Shown here: in pieces, positions 1 to 11,865 of the stretch
How positions within the stretch are numbered: the first letter of the stretch is position 1
How the letters are laid out: every line of letters starts with the position of its first letter
NCBI GenBank assembly: GCA_003550325.1
Contig: QKWP01001169.1
Coordinates: 1 to 64,000 of the forward strand
Direction: 5' to 3'
Length of the DNA stretch: 64,000 nucleotides
Source: Gigaspora rosea
Taxonomy: Eukaryota; Glomeromycota; Glomeromycetes; Diversisporales; Gigasporaceae
The notes under the pieces: generated by a model
Databases searched by the model: none
What the model was told of the DNA's origin: nothing
The model's input: the letters and a program-made list of their open reading frames with translations, nothing else
Program-made: the position numbers and the translations under genes

Positions 1-43
1 CCAGATCTTTTGTTTAAATTAAAATTATTCATATTTAAATACC

Positions 44-289
44 ATGATAGGTGAATATACTTGTTATTATTTACTCAGAACTGGAGTTATTTGTGGACGT
101 ACTTGCCGTCGGCCTGAAGGATGCCATGAACATTGGAAGGCTAGAAAGCGTTTTCCTTGTAAGGTTTGTAATATACCAACTAGCTCAGAACCTGGCCTTT
201 GCAGAAAACATGCTAATAGTTATTATGTTACCCAATATATTAATAGGCTTCAGGAAAAGGCTCAAGAGCTTCTTCTTTATAAAAATTAA
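44..289 (+). CDS. small Cys/His-rich hypothetical protein
   Basis: An 81-residue ORF with a stop 22 bases upstream in the same frame, so the ATG at 44 is the first available start. Two similar metal-binding-like units are visible: Cys17-x3-Cys21-x5-Cys27-x2-His30 and Cys39-x2-Cys42-x10-Cys53-x2-His56, followed by a charged helical tail. The spacing suggests two zinc-knuckle-like folds. I do not recognise a named family, although similar short Cys-rich ORFs appear to be multi-copy in Rhizophagus-type genomes (memory, not checked). No signal peptide or membrane segment. It could be a complete small protein or the last exon of a larger one, because only 43 bases of upstream sequence are available. 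The regular cysteine pattern argues against a chance ORF; function is unknown. Confidence 0.5.
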   Translation: MIGEYTCYYLLRTGVICGRTCRRPEGCHEHWKARKRFPCKVCNIPTSSEPGLCRKHANSYYVTQYINRLQEKAQELLLYKN

Positions 290-1454
290 TATAATTAGAT
301 TGATGACGTGATCAAATTTTTATCGTCTTCTAGCTATATAAAAATATACACCAAGCTAAAGTATAAAAAGTGCTATAAAATATAGCAGGATGACGATTAA
401 AATGATTTTTAAACATCATTCATATAGAGGTGTGAAAAAAGTGTCCCAGAACTCCCCTTTTTGCCCTACTAACCTATGTATGCAAACAAAAAATTAACTT
501 TGTGAGTCCTAATAAGTTTACATTAAATAAATTAAAAAAAAAATACTGACCAACTGACAGATTCCATACAATGTAAAAATGAAAAATCAACTTTGTGTTG
601 CAAACATGAACTCCATACCTGCCCTAATAATTTGTTCTTTATAAAATTATTATAAATTATCAAAAATTGTCAATTATTATAGTTTTAAATAGGAATCGTC
701 ATAAGTGACTAAAAATTTTCCCACATTTTGATCACGTTTTTGGATGCGGCCAATAAAAACAACCCCTAATTAAATAATAATTATATATAGATAGATAAAA
801 TTGGCAAGTTTAACCTGTCGTCATTATAAACTATTATTAACCGTATGTAAAAATAAGGTTTCCCACACAATGGTCACGTTGGCCAAATAATAATATTTAA
901 ACATAAGCTGAGGCCTAATAAGTTTATAGTAAATTAAATTAAAAATCAAATTATAAATAAATTACATTAATTTAGTTTTAAATAGGAATCGTCATAAGTG
1001 ACTAAAAATTTTTCCACATTTTAATCACGTTATTGGATGCGGCCAATAAAAACAACCCCAATTAAATAATAATTATATGTAGATAGATAAAATTGGTAAG
1101 TTTACTATATCGTCATTATTAACCGAATATAAAAATAAGTTTTCCACACAATAGTCATGTTTTCCGAAGTTGACCAAATAATAATATTTAAACGTAAGCT
1201 TAGCCCATCGTTTTTCCCACACATTACGGTTGAATTTGTTTTAGTTATGCTTACAACAAAATGACATAGTGCACGTGCACAGCTATCCAATCAAATTACA
1301 AATAAAAGACCAATCAGCGTACAGGATTGAAATCTGATTTCTTTATTGTAGTTTTTAAATAATTAATAAAAATTTAAAATTTTTTATGCATTATACAAAT
1401 GGAGAAATTACGCATTTATAACCATATTTGGAAATGCATATAGTATGCAATTAA
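290..1454. other. intergenic, AT-rich, mostly repeat
   Basis: No coding signal is visible. Most of the interval is occupied by a diverged direct duplication (entered separately). The stretch 430-660 contains motifs such as AATTAACTTTGTG followed by TCCTAA that recur in the right-hand repeat field beyond 61 kb. Confidence 0.5.
681..1210. repeat. direct duplication, two copies 293 bp apart
   Basis: About 240 bases starting with AGTTTTAAATAGGAATCG at 681 recur at 974 with only scattered substitutions and one short indel. Both copies contain the GGATGCGGCCAATAAAAACA segment, the TAGATAGATAAAATTGG segment and the AATAATAATATTTAAAC segment in the same order. This is a local tandem-type duplication; no TSD or terminal inverted repeat is evident. 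Confidence 0.75.
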
Positions 1455-1458
1455 ACAG

Positions 1459-2205
1459 TGTTGGGGTAACCCGAAATCCAGTGCCAAGCATATCTATGTC
1501 TGAAAGAGCCGCCGGCAACCATGTGACTCCATAGATCAAAACCCCGTGACGCACGTGATCCATATGACTGCGTGAAAAAAAAAATTTTTATCGGAAAGAA
1601 GATACAAAACCTGACCCTGGCCCTGATACTCTGCAAGACCATATGAAGATCGTGAAGAAATCACCACCAAGCCTCCACGACTTCATTGAAGAAAAAGAGA
1701 ACAATCGTTGCAAGATCTGATCAATCAATAGTGCTAGACTAAAAAGGAATAGTTTAATTAACGAAATTTGACTGACAATCGGAAGTATGATGCATAAACT
1801 GGTTGCATTTGAGGCTTTGTTAATTTAAACGTGGGAAATCGATTGTCAACGATTATGGCGTGATGATGTTGATTAAAGAAAAATTTGATTTCCTTCTTTC
1901 TGCTTCGTTTGTGAGTTTTATAAATAGAGGTAGGATTTATTCTGTTGCAGGAGGGGGAACTTTCTTTTGATTTTGGTCGGTCTTTGGTTTCGGTTCGGTT
2001 CGCTCATGTTTCTTTCGTAGTCGAATAAAATTGTACCTTTAGTTTCCTTTAGATAAATAAAAACTCAACTAAACCTAAGTTCAATAACGCCTTACCTTGC
2101 CAAATCGATACGCCTCTGTTTATTGGCCTTATTGTTTGGTTGTGTTTTTGTATGTGTGTTTTGTTCGATTTCTTTCGTGCACCCGGACCCAGTTTGCCTC
2201 TAACA
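1459..2205 (+). mobile_element. solo LTR (LTR retrotransposon remnant)
   Basis: A 747-bp block that is clearly less AT-rich than its surroundings. It begins TGTTGGGG and ends CTCTAACA, the TG...CA form with a TGTT/AACA inverted end expected of an LTR. It is flanked on both sides by ACAG, a plausible 4-bp TSD. Inside are a TATA-like TATAAATAG near 1920 and AATAAA signals near 2026 and 2057, in the U3-R-U5 order. No internal retrotransposon coding sequence adjoins either end, so this is a solo LTR left by recombination. The short TSD means chance cannot be excluded from flanks alone. Confidence 0.6.
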
Positions 2206-2209
2206 ACAG

Positions 2210-4195
2210 TATATGCATTTAGTCAGTATGTATTTAGAAAGTATCGACTGTACCTGAAAATTTTTAGCGTACAGTACGGCATCTGATTGGCTGGCAAAGT
2301 GATTGGCAAAAATTTTAGCGTACGTTTGTACAGTACTGTACGCGGCACATCACTAATTGTGTTATATAATATAATACTATAATTAACAAATATAACAGCC
2401 AATGCGTTTCAGCCTATCAATACGTTAAAACGAAGTTAGAGTCTAATGCTTTGAGTGGAGATGGGCAAGGTAATAATGTAAGTAATATATATATATTTTT
2501 ACCTAATATTTACATATATATATTATCATTAATTATTTCCTGACAAATAATTATTGTGACAGATCATAATGAAATCCAGATCAAAAATGAAATGATAGTA
2601 TAAAATCTCGAAAACTAAAATTTTTTGGGGTACATTTTTTAGGGTTAGGGGTTTAGGGTTAGGGTTAGTTTTAAAAAAATTATAATAAACAAGTATTAAT
2701 GGGTTTTAGAAGGCTAGCAGGTTAAGTATAGAATGTAGATTTCATTTTAAATTATGATCTGCGACAATTATTACTTATCACGTTTTAGGCAAAATTATAA
2801 ACTCAATAATTTGCTGATCAGATTTAGTTTTTGCTTATATTATAATTCTTTACTTAGGCGAGACCAATTCGATTCGGTAGTTTACGTTACCCCACCTCTC
2901 TCTATTAGTAAAAAAAATTTTGAGATATACATAATGCCGGGTGGAATTAAGATTAGGAATTGAAAAGTTCTAAAACTTTCCGAAGAGAAATAAACGAACA
3001 TAAAAGACGAGCAAGGCCAGCCCGATTTCCTATTGAAAAATTTATTAAATTTACTATGTATACGTTCTATCTTCCCTTCACCCACTTTTGAGAAAGGAAT
3101 GTAACGTAAATTACCTAATTAAATTGGTCTCCTTATTACACAAAAAATGATAAAGAATAATCGGAAATAATAAATAATAATTCTTTACTAAACTGGCCTA
3201 CCTCTAGCTTTGTTTAAAATCCGAAACGTTTCGTCAGGAGGAATCGTATTTTTGCACTTTGAGTCCGAAACCCTCCGAAAATAGGTTCTCCCAATTTGAT
3301 TTTCAAATGATTTAGGTTTCGCCCAAAACGCATAAATCGATACATCAAAATCTTGGTATCGATACTCATAAAAATTCATATGTACGTACGTACGGTGCAA
3401 GAAGTCTAAAAACCACAATTACTCCTTATAGAGACAAAATATAAACGGTGGAATTAAACATTCTATTCCAGCGTAATTAGATTAAAGATTACACTACAGA
3501 TTATGCCAAGCGATGATCAAGTAGCACATTAAAATTATTAATAAGGTATTTACATACACAATTTATTGGTGTTAATAATTTAGGAAATATTAAATTTCAA
3601 TGTTTATATTTGTCTGTGTAAGGACTTTTAGATTTCTTGCACCGTACTTAACGTATGCTCATGCATATGGATTAACTAATTTTCCCTACCAGTTCCTATT
3701 GGACGAAGAGAAACACCGTTTTTGAATGGACGAAATTAGCTTAGAAATTTTGATTCGGTCAAGTATAAAAATCTAATAGAACGTATACTGTTCTAAAATT
3801 TTGCAAAAAAATTTTTTTGTTAGAACACGAAAGGTAGTTTTGTAAACAAAATTTTAAGTTAGTGCCGATTTTTGAAAACTTCGATTTTTTTAAATTTTAT
3901 GTTACACCTGATCTTATAATTTGATTGGTAAACGAGGAGTGGAGTAGTCTAACTGGTGGGAAATTAGGGAACCCCACATGCGTATATTGTATACTTATGT
4001 CGTATGCGTATGTCGTATGCTTGTTGTATGCGTATGTCGTATGCATGAGAGTTAATTTAACTATTACGACTGTTATTTGTTGAGTGCACAATTCAAATGA
4101 ATATACAAATATGAAATTCTAATACAAATTATTTCCGAAAATGGATATTTCTTTGTTATGTAAAATAGGAAATTAAATAATCAAAAAAAAAAATT
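2210..4195. other. intergenic without recognised gene
   Basis: AT-rich sequence. Two minus-strand ORFs of 67 and 76 codons (2882-3085 and 3188-3418) lack recognisable motifs and are not called as genes. A pair of related GTGCAAGAAGTCTAAA-like segments in opposite orientation lies at about 3391 and 3630 and may be decayed element ends. A short interstitial telomere-like run is entered separately. Confidence 0.4.
2640..2669 (+). repeat. interstitial telomere-like TTAGGG run
   Basis: About four imperfect TTAGGG units (AGGGTTAGGGG, TTTAGGGTTAGGG) in AT-rich DNA. TTAGGG is the common fungal telomere repeat. The run is too short for a chromosome end and is interstitial. Similar short runs occur inside the MITE copies at 9540 and 13408 and near 44826. 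Confidence 0.6.
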
Positions 4196-4249
4196 TTGAA
4201 ATTATTATTCAGTTTATTAACTTGCTCCTACGTTCATTATCAAGCAAAA

Positions 4250-5966
4250 ATGGTCGATTTATTTCGCTTTTTATGGCTAGTAATATTACTTCTTAATCTA
4301 TTCATCACCAAGTCAGTGACCGCATTTGTACCTACCAGTCGCTATTATCAGGGCAGCATCATAATTGGAACTAAAATATACTTCTTAGGTGGTATTGATA
4401 ACTCTGGAAAAGGCACTAATAGTTTATTTTATTTGGACGTTTCTTCACCATTTAATTCCGCAAATCCTAAATGGACTGATCTTACTAGTGTCGCTCCTAT
4501 TCCTGTTAATAGTGCGTTCGCACCTTCTTGTGTTGGTGGCAGCAACAAGGCTACTATTTTTTTATTTGAGCATCATAGGACAAATAATGATAATTCGACC
4601 ATTTTAGTTACTTTCACTTTCGATTCAACAACTCAAACATGGGCTGCACCAACAACATCAGGTGCTATACCACAAACCAGACAGGATATGAGGGCAGTTG
4701 TTGATAATAATGGTAAAATATATATTAATGGTGGATTCGAACCATCTATAACTCATAAATCATATAATAGTACCTTCATATTTAATTCTTTGAGCTTATC
4801 TTGGACTAATGGTCCTAATGCTCCTATCATTCGATCTGCTTATACTGCCACTCTTTTATCAAGTGGCCTTATCGTATATATTGGCGGAACAAATGACGAC
4901 CCAAGTCCAGAAATTAATATGAATTCAGTAATTAAGTTTAGTTGACTATGTTAAAGCTCTTTTATTTATTGTTTTTTTTTTTTAATGCCATTTTTACTAT
5001 TTCTCTTTAGATTTCAATTTATAACACGAATGATGGAACTTGGTCCTCAATGGTAGGCAAATTAATTTGCTACATTTGTTTCAAATTATTGCTCTCCACG
5101 TATTTAAGCTAAATTAGTTTTTGGGATAATTTATGACTTTATAATTTTATCTTAAAAGCAATATTAAAAAGGATTTTCAAAGTATTTAATATTATATTTT
5201 TGATATTTATGTCTATTAGAATGCAGTTGGCGACGTGATTGGGGCCCGTCAATCTTATGCGGCTGTACTAAGTATGTATAGATACTGAAGTTCTTCATAT
5301 TTTTTATTGAAAACTTATAAAATTTGCTATGTACATTAGATAAAAATGGATTTATTGTTATTTATGGTGGTGCTGCTAACAATTACACAGTTGCTCCAAA
5401 TCCTGCTTTGGCTACATTGGATACGAATTCTATTCCTTACAAGTGGTCTGCCAAACAATTTAATAGCGTGTATGCACCACCACCTCTTGCCTATCATTCA
5501 GCTCAATTAGTTGGAGACTACATGATCATAGCATTTGGTAATTAGATTAGTTATTTGAGATGTTCTATATCTGTTTATTTGTCTAAAAGCTTATTAAACT
5601 GTTTGAATTTTAGGCGCCGGTTTATTAAATGCGAAATTTGATTTAGCAACTGCCCCAAATAATAATATTTTTATACTGGATACCTCAAATTATACATGGG
5701 TTTCCTCTATTACTAATACATCAACATTGAATATTATTCCTTCTGGTAGCAGTCCATCTAATCCAAATCCAACAACTTCCAACTCATCTGAAGGTTCTTC
5801 ATTTATTACCATTCCACTAATTGCTGGTCTAGGCAGCTTACTTGGCGCTTTCATCATTATTGCAAGCATAATAGGCATTGTTTTTTGTTGTAGGAAAAAA
5901 AACAGCAACATTATTTTGCTACTCCAGGTACTAATACACGTATCTAACATTTTACCTGTTAAATGA
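4250..5966 (+). CDS. Kelch-repeat type I membrane protein, five exons
   Basis: Exons 4250-4927, 5011-5052, 5220-5271, 5340-5537 and 5614-5966 join in frame into 440 residues; all four introns (68-167 bp) are GT...AG, including donors GTAATT, GTAGGC and GTATGT. Residues 1-25 form a signal peptide ending VTA; an in-frame ATG at 4196 would add 18 hydrophilic residues in front, so the ATG at 4250 is preferred. Kelch blades are marked by repeated hydrophobic-Gly-Gly motifs (YFLGGIDN, YINGGFEP, YIGGTNDD, IYGGAANN) with downstream aromatic residues. A Ser/Asn/Pro-rich linker precedes a transmembrane helix at about residues 387-415, then a Cys-Cys-Arg-Lys-Lys tail. It should expose a beta-propeller outside the cell; the ligand is unknown. 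The tail follows an 8-A run at 5895-5902, and a one-base slip there would read a different Gln-rich tail, so the last 25 residues are uncertain. Confidence 0.88.
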
Positions 5967-6158
5967 AAGAAAAACGTTATAGCACACTTTAATTAATTTT
6001 ACAGAATACAGTGCAAATATATATTTTTGTTAATGTAATTTTTAAGCATATTTATATGCTTTCTTTAAATTGGTGTTTTAGTCGCATAAAACAAAATTAG
6101 AGAAACGAATTTAATTACTTTTAAAATAATTATCAATAATGGTGAAAAACAGGTACTT
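5967..6158. other. 3' flank of the Kelch gene
   Basis: AT-rich sequence after the stop, with no further coding. No strong polyadenylation signal stands out before the hairpin element that follows. Confidence 0.4.
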
Positions 6159-6285
6159 GTTATTGGTTAGGTTGTGGATAATAACTGATTTATCGCTAGG
6201 TTACTATATAAATCACGTGGCTTTGCCACGTCATTTATATTGTTCCCTACGAATAATCAGTTTTCATTACAACTTAACTGATAAC
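6159..6285. mobile_element. short foldback MITE-like hairpin
   Basis: The segment reads as an imperfect palindrome. The left arm runs from GTTATTGGTTAGGTTGT to AAATCACGTGGC, and the right arm is its reverse complement with a few differences, meeting at CACGTGGCTTTGCCACGT. Arms are about 60 bp. A TSD could not be settled. A 72-codon ORF across it is a by-product. Confidence 0.5.
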
Positions 6286-8418
6286 ATTTTTATCCGTAAG
6301 GTCCGACGTAAGCACTATCGTTTTTCGTATATATTATTCGATCTTTTTAATCATTAGACTCTTTTTTTACGTTCGCTTACTTTCTCACTTTCGCTCATCA
6401 TTTTTTTCATTTAACTTTTTTACTGTTTTTCCTTCGTTAAATCTTTTTTACCTAACATGAATGTTGAGTTTCACAACATCCTACGCAAAAAGAAATAAAA
6501 TCAAAAAATTGAGTTATCACATGATTAGAAAGTGATCGAATAATATATACAAAAAACGTCTGGTGCGCACATAGGACCTGTCGGATAAGGTTAGTTATCC
6601 TATAAATTAATAGTATTTAAGATTATGATTTCTATAGATATAAGTAGTAAACTATATAATTGAGGCAAGCATTTCCCTGATAATTTGTTATTTACTAGTT
6701 TTCTCATTTTTATTGAATATTAAATGCTTCGTTTGCTAAATTTAAATTAAATATATATTAGATTTTTGATGCAATAAATTAATTCATTACTCTTAAGAAC
6801 ACATCAAAATCTTGTCTTTTATACAGTATCTAATAAATCAAATTTTTTTAAATTTTCATTCACACATATTACATAAATAATTAGATATGTAAGTAGCAAT
6901 ATTTGGAATGATATGGAAGTACACTGTACATTCATATATTATTCTCTTTTATGGTTCTAATGAAACACCTAATACAGATCATAAATAAGCAATCTATAGA
7001 AAAGAATTAATTCTACAAAAATTGTTTTACTGACATATCTTAAATATATTATAAATTGCATCTCCATCTTATTAAACTTTAAAGTGCATTCGTACATAAA
7101 ATGGATCCGGTCTGTTTATTTTTACAAACAAATCAATATACTAATATCTACGATTATATCTCTAATTTGATATCACTTGCCAACATCTTTTCCGCTTTGG
7201 CTGATCTAACGGAATATAACTTGTAGATAATCTTAAATCGAAACTTACGCATCAGAATTTTTAGCATATCAGATCACAATTATTAAGGATGGGAACATTA
7301 TACCCCTAAATTTCTATTTTAAATAGATAAAAAATTTTTTGATGATAGTTGCGCGGCAACGATCACATTTGACGGTGAAATCCAAATACCATGTTCAAAT
7401 TGTCTATTATATACGATAGGTTATAAAAAATCTCTATGCTCATCGAATAAATTATGAATAAAATAAGATTATACAGTGGAATAAGATATGAATTCAAATA
7501 CCTTATTTACATACATTGATTATATTCACTGAAAGCTTTTCTGCAAATAAATAAATTAGTGAAGCTAGAATGTAAATCATTAATTTCCCAGTTTCTCTTT
7601 TTGTCCTCCTACTCTTTTACTGTTTATTTGGCATGCAACGACTGCATCGCTGCTTTCATTAATTTAATACCTTCATTCACACTTTTTCAGTCTGCACCAT
7701 TGACCCTTAAAATTTCAAGTTTTTTCTCGATCGTGAATTTATACCAATTTAACGAACATCCATACCCATTCATTTTATGGTTATCTTCAAGATATTTAAA
7801 ACCTTTTCTAATATAATATCTACCTCGACCCTATTCAAATGCCACCTCTTCATCCTTTACTGTGCACCGAAAGCAGGATTCAGGATCGTATCAGCATATT
7901 TTAGATACCGTCGAAAATTTTCATTGTATTAATCTCCGATGCCTTATTAAATCCGCAGGTTCCCTTCCGTCTTGTCTCCTATTGAGATAAATTAATCTCA
8001 GATTTCCTTGTACCGATTCTTTCGTTTAAATTCTCGAATTCTACGTTTCTGCATCCATTATCTCAATTCCAATGACTTATCAGGTCCAGGTGGCAATAAA
8101 GTCTCCCCTTGATTACATAAAGCGACTGTAGATGTTTATCGTCACAACTCCTATGTCATCGTAACAATCATTAATGTTGTGTGATTATATATTTACACAG
8201 GTTTCACAGTATCATAAACAATTCTGAAAATCTAAACAAAATTTATTTGGCAGTCGGAAATTACATCGCAATACTAGGAACGGAATACAATGAAATGTGA
8301 AGTGTTTTTTATACAACTCCATGCCTTTGCTTAAATGTCCTTTTTGTATGCATTTGTGTCATTTATACCAAATTTTATTGATATACATATAATGAAATAT
8401 CTACTTTTGAGTCTGTGC
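6286..8418. other. intergenic without recognised gene
   Basis: Both strands were read. The + strand ORF at 7559-7816 and the minus strand of 7560-8140 show no motif I can place. The stretch 7600-8100 is less AT-rich than its surroundings and may be a decayed element or exon, but no assignment is supported. Confidence 0.35.
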
Positions 8419-8422
8419 CCGG

Positions 8423-8688
8423 TTATACAGATCCTGCGAATCAGATTACAAAAATCATGTAACGTTACATGATCAGGAAATTTCAAGAATTTCAAAAATT
8501 TCAAAACAATCGTTCATTTAGTCAAAAATCGCTCATTTGCAAAACCCTACATAGATAACCATCTTTAATGCTCTAACAAAAAGTTTTCCTTGAACAATTT
8601 ACTATATATTTATCTAAGTTTTAACCTTGTCCTAAATACTAATGCTAACACCCATATGAACTTTAAAATATTTGCAGGATTTGCATAA
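8423..8688. mobile_element. MITE with TTATRCARATCCTGC ends and CCGG duplication
   Basis: Left end TTATACAGATCCTGC and the reverse complement of the right end TTATGCAAATCCTGC agree at 13 of 15 bases. CCGG flanks both sides (8419-8422 and 8689-8692). Removing the insert and one CCGG gives GAGTCTGTGCCCGGTGTGAA, which resembles the reverse complement of 10419-10441, so an uninterrupted relative of the target is present 2 kb away. No coding capacity. Superfamily not assignable from a 4-bp duplication. Confidence 0.55.
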
Positions 8689-8692
8689 CCGG

Positions 8693-9531
8693 TGTGAAAG
8701 TGGTGGCAATCGGGTCTACGGCTAAAAACTGCTAACAACACCACTATCTAACTAAACCAATGTCCTTTACTCGTGCAAGACTCCTGAACTTGAATTGGTA
8801 GGCAGAAAAGGGGTGGTAGATTTGGTCCGGGCCTCGAGATTCTTTAGGGCTTGCTGTAGCAGAATTGGAGATTTCGATAAGAATTTCTTTGGATGGTTCT
8901 GTGATTCGTGGTTCTAATTCCACTCATTTGTCGTATTCTTTTCTTTTGTTCTAGGGCGCAAGGGTTAAAGGGTTCGAGTGTAATCGTTATTATTTGTTAA
9001 CGATTTCACGTGATCAGTGGTGAAATTAGTGATTGATTTAACAATGGGATCAATTGTTCGATAAATGAGGAAATCAAGGGTTTAATCGATTTATGTTTTT
9101 AATATAAAGGTAATTAATTCAATCTGTTTTTCTCTAACTGGGTTATCAACTAAACTGTGAACCGTGAATTACGGGTCACATTGACGGGTCACATAGAATA
9201 ACGAATATTCTACGGGTACAAAGTAAATTCAATAACAATTTATTATGAATATTTTGGTTAAAGGAAAACTCTTCGGAATTAACACTTATACTTTTATTTC
9301 GAAGGTTTTCAGAACTCACTTGAGCTATCGTTTTATTGAGGCGAAAATGTGGTCTTATTTACCTTTTTTCCCACTTAATAAATTCATTTAACTTAGACCA
9401 ATGCTATTGAATCGCTAGTCTTTCACTATACAAGAATTGGATATACTATGGTGCAAGAACCGGAATGTAAAGGTGCAAGAACTGGGTTGTGTACATTGTT
9501 TGAAGAAAATGGGAATAAACAAACAATGACA
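8693..9531. other. intergenic without recognised gene
   Basis: No coding signal. Near 9450-9480 two GTGCAAGAAC-type segments are repeated in tandem. Confidence 0.35.
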
Positions 9532-9539
9532 GAAATTAC

Positions 9540-9712
9540 GGATACGTGTCATTTCACCGACAATCATTTCACCGACAGCTCACTTCACCGACATCACACC
9601 AAATGACAATTTACTAAAAATACATACCTGCAACTAATAAAACCCTAACCCTATGTGATGTCGGCTAAGTGAACATTCGGTGAAATGATTGTCGGTGAAG
9701 TGACCACCTTCC
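9540..9712. mobile_element. MITE, 8-bp TSD, copy 1, with internal telomere-like repeat
   Basis: A 173-bp near-palindromic element beginning GGATACGTGTCATTTCACC and ending with the inverted equivalent (TTCACCGACAATCATTTCACC recurs in both arms). It is flanked by a perfect 8-bp duplication GAAATTAC (9532-9539 and 9713-9720). The centre holds AACCCTAACCCTA. The 8-bp TSD fits hAT, Merlin or P superfamilies; the GG start is unusual for hAT. A second copy lies at 13408-13586 in the opposite internal orientation. Confidence 0.85.
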
Positions 9713-9720
9713 GAAATTAC

Positions 9721-10636
9721 AAGGTGCGAAAACTGGTAGGTGACCATAGCGCGCGCAGTTGCCAGGTACAAAAGGTACAAAAACCGGAAATCGTACCAAA
9801 TTGCTGCGGCACATTTCGACTCTATTTAGGGCTATTGTAACGAATAATTTTTCCTGTGTATCCTCATTTCCGTATTTGTATAATTCTTTAAGTTGTCCAT
9901 AATTGTATCGCCATAGCCATGTTAATCTTATCTTTTTAAATGTATTCTCAGTGGCTTAACCATGTGATTTCCCCTAGTCACGTTTACGCGCTTGCATAAA
10001 CTTGATAGAAGGAGTTGCCTGTGCAGAATTAGTAGTATAGATATCATGATCTTAGCGTGTGCATCATAAAGAAATGAGAATGTATATAAAAGGTTGGTCT
10101 CACCCTTTGTTCATTATATATAATACATCTGATGTATGCTCTCTAAAACCATCCTTAAATAAATATACATTCTTTTTCCTAATAAATCATTAATATCCGT
10201 GTCCGATAAATTACTGCCAATTTTATGTGACCTTCTAACGTCAACATCGGAGTTAAACTCGGCATGAAAGAAACAAGCTCTCCTATACGATGGTGATACT
10301 ATGTCGATTCTATCTAACTATGACTAAAAATAGAAAGGCTAATACTATCGTAACGATGTAAATAAAGGAAAAATACTCTAGAGCAAACAAATAAAAAAAA
10401 AAAAGACATGGGCGGGAGCCCTTCACACCGGGCACAGATTCAAAAATTGCTGAGCTAGTGAAAAAATAATTTTACAACATGTTTTAATACGTTCTAAAAT
10501 AAAATAGTGCAATTCTTATGCCTCTACTATTAGTTGTGATAGATAAGGTTAGGTAATGTTGTATTAGATAAAATTAAAATTTATGAATTGTATATAATTT
10601 ACGAAGCCTCATTGATTAATGCAAGTTTTTTGTACA
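9721..10636. other. intergenic without recognised gene
   Basis: AT-rich, with no coding signal. The segment 10408-10447 (GGCGGGAGCCCTTCACACC and following) is the reverse-complement relative of the sequence interrupted by the MITE at 8423, so 8406 and 10447 could be the two ends of one older 2-kb inverted-repeat unit. Confidence 0.4.
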
Positions 10637-10639
10637 TTA

Positions 10640-10855
10640 GGCTGTTTGAAGTTGATTCTTCGGTTAACATCACTTTCCAGGACTCTCGGGAGAGGGGTAA
10701 AATGAAAAGAACATATAAAAATAATTAAAGATGGGCTGGTTGGTGTAAATCAGGTGATTTGGCGAGAGTCATCCAGCGTTTTGATTGGTTGTTCATTTTC
10801 GTAGGATGCTTCAGCTGGGGGGTGATGTTAACCGAAAAATTAATTTCAAACGGCC
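10640..10855. mobile_element. PIF/Harbinger-like MITE, copy 1
   Basis: A 216-bp element with GGCTGTTTGAAGTTGATTC at the left and its inverted equivalent at the right (GGCCGTTTGAAATTAATTT read from the right end), followed inward by GGTTAACATCAC in both arms. It is flanked by TTA on both sides. TTA/TAA duplications and GGCC-type termini are characteristic of PIF/Harbinger elements (family knowledge). No transposase. ORFs at 10759 and 10785 are by-products. Confidence 0.75.
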
Positions 10856-10858
10856 TTA

Positions 10859-11857
10859 CAGCATTTCTTATATTTTATCTAAAAAACCATTTCTCCCAAG
10901 CTTATTCATCAATAATTCTGATAAATTTAAGTTTCTTTATTTAAAATCTTTATGTTTATTCATTGCAATAGGTGGTTTCGAAATTAACATATTTCAAAAT
11001 AAGTGGAGCCTAAATGATCCGATTTCTGGTTTAAAATTCCGAATTAAAAATTCAATAGGCGATAAAATTAGCTTTTTTTTTTTGATAAAAATCTACTGGT
11101 AAGTGATCATGTAAATAAGTATATACTTTAAAAAAAGATAGAAAAGATGGAATTTTACGTCACTTCTTTTGAAATAAATATGTTAATTTTTTTATCTAAA
11201 ATCAGATATCAGATCATTAGCTCTGAAACCTCCTAATAAGAAAAGCCAATTTTAAGTATTAATGCTATAAAGAACTTTTACTTCTATAAATTTTAAATTT
11301 GTGGCAAAAAGAAAACAAAATTAATTTATTGTTTACTATATCAAAAAATTATATGCTAACAAATGAATTAATATTAAATAAAAGAAATTAGATAACGCTG
11401 TTATTAATAAATGAATGATATACAAAATCGATATGAAATTAAATAATAACAACTTTAAAGATTTTGATTGTTAATTATTACTATAGTCGCAAACTAAATT
11501 GGTACAATAAGAAATGGACACAGTAATAATCTTAAAAACTTCAAAGGTTAATTAATTCAGTAAGTAAAAATTAGATAAGAATTGAGATGTTCCTTAATTG
11601 ATGCATAATTATTATAGTTTCTTACAGACTAATTAAATAAAATTAAATAACTGGTGCTATAATCAAGAGTAGCAACTTTCTTATAGTGATTGATATGATA
11701 TTCAAATAGTACATTAATTAATGAAAAAAGTACTATTACCTGTTATGTTTTTTTTTAAAAAAAAGGGATTGCCCAATTATCTAAAAACTTTAGAATCCAA
11801 AGTTTGTATTGAAGTTTTGAATATTCTCAAACATCAGTCTAGTCACAAATTTCAATA
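10859..11857. other. intergenic without recognised gene
   Basis: Very AT-rich, with no coding signal on either strand. Confidence 0.4.
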
Positions 11858-11865
11858 ATTAAAAT

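Noticed and set aside
2882..3418. Two minus-strand ORFs of 67 and 76 codons
   Set aside because: Residue composition is plausible but no motif, splice signals or continuity between them could be supported.
7560..8140. Possible decayed coding region on the minus strand
   Set aside because: Fragments such as KGFKYLEDNHKMNGYG suggested a Sel1-like repeat at first, but stops in all frames and no repeated signature were left after a full reading.
10759..11102. Two overlapping + strand ORFs of 61 and 105 codons
   Set aside because: They begin inside the PIF-like MITE and run into AT-rich DNA; equivalent ORFs are not conserved in the other MITE copies.
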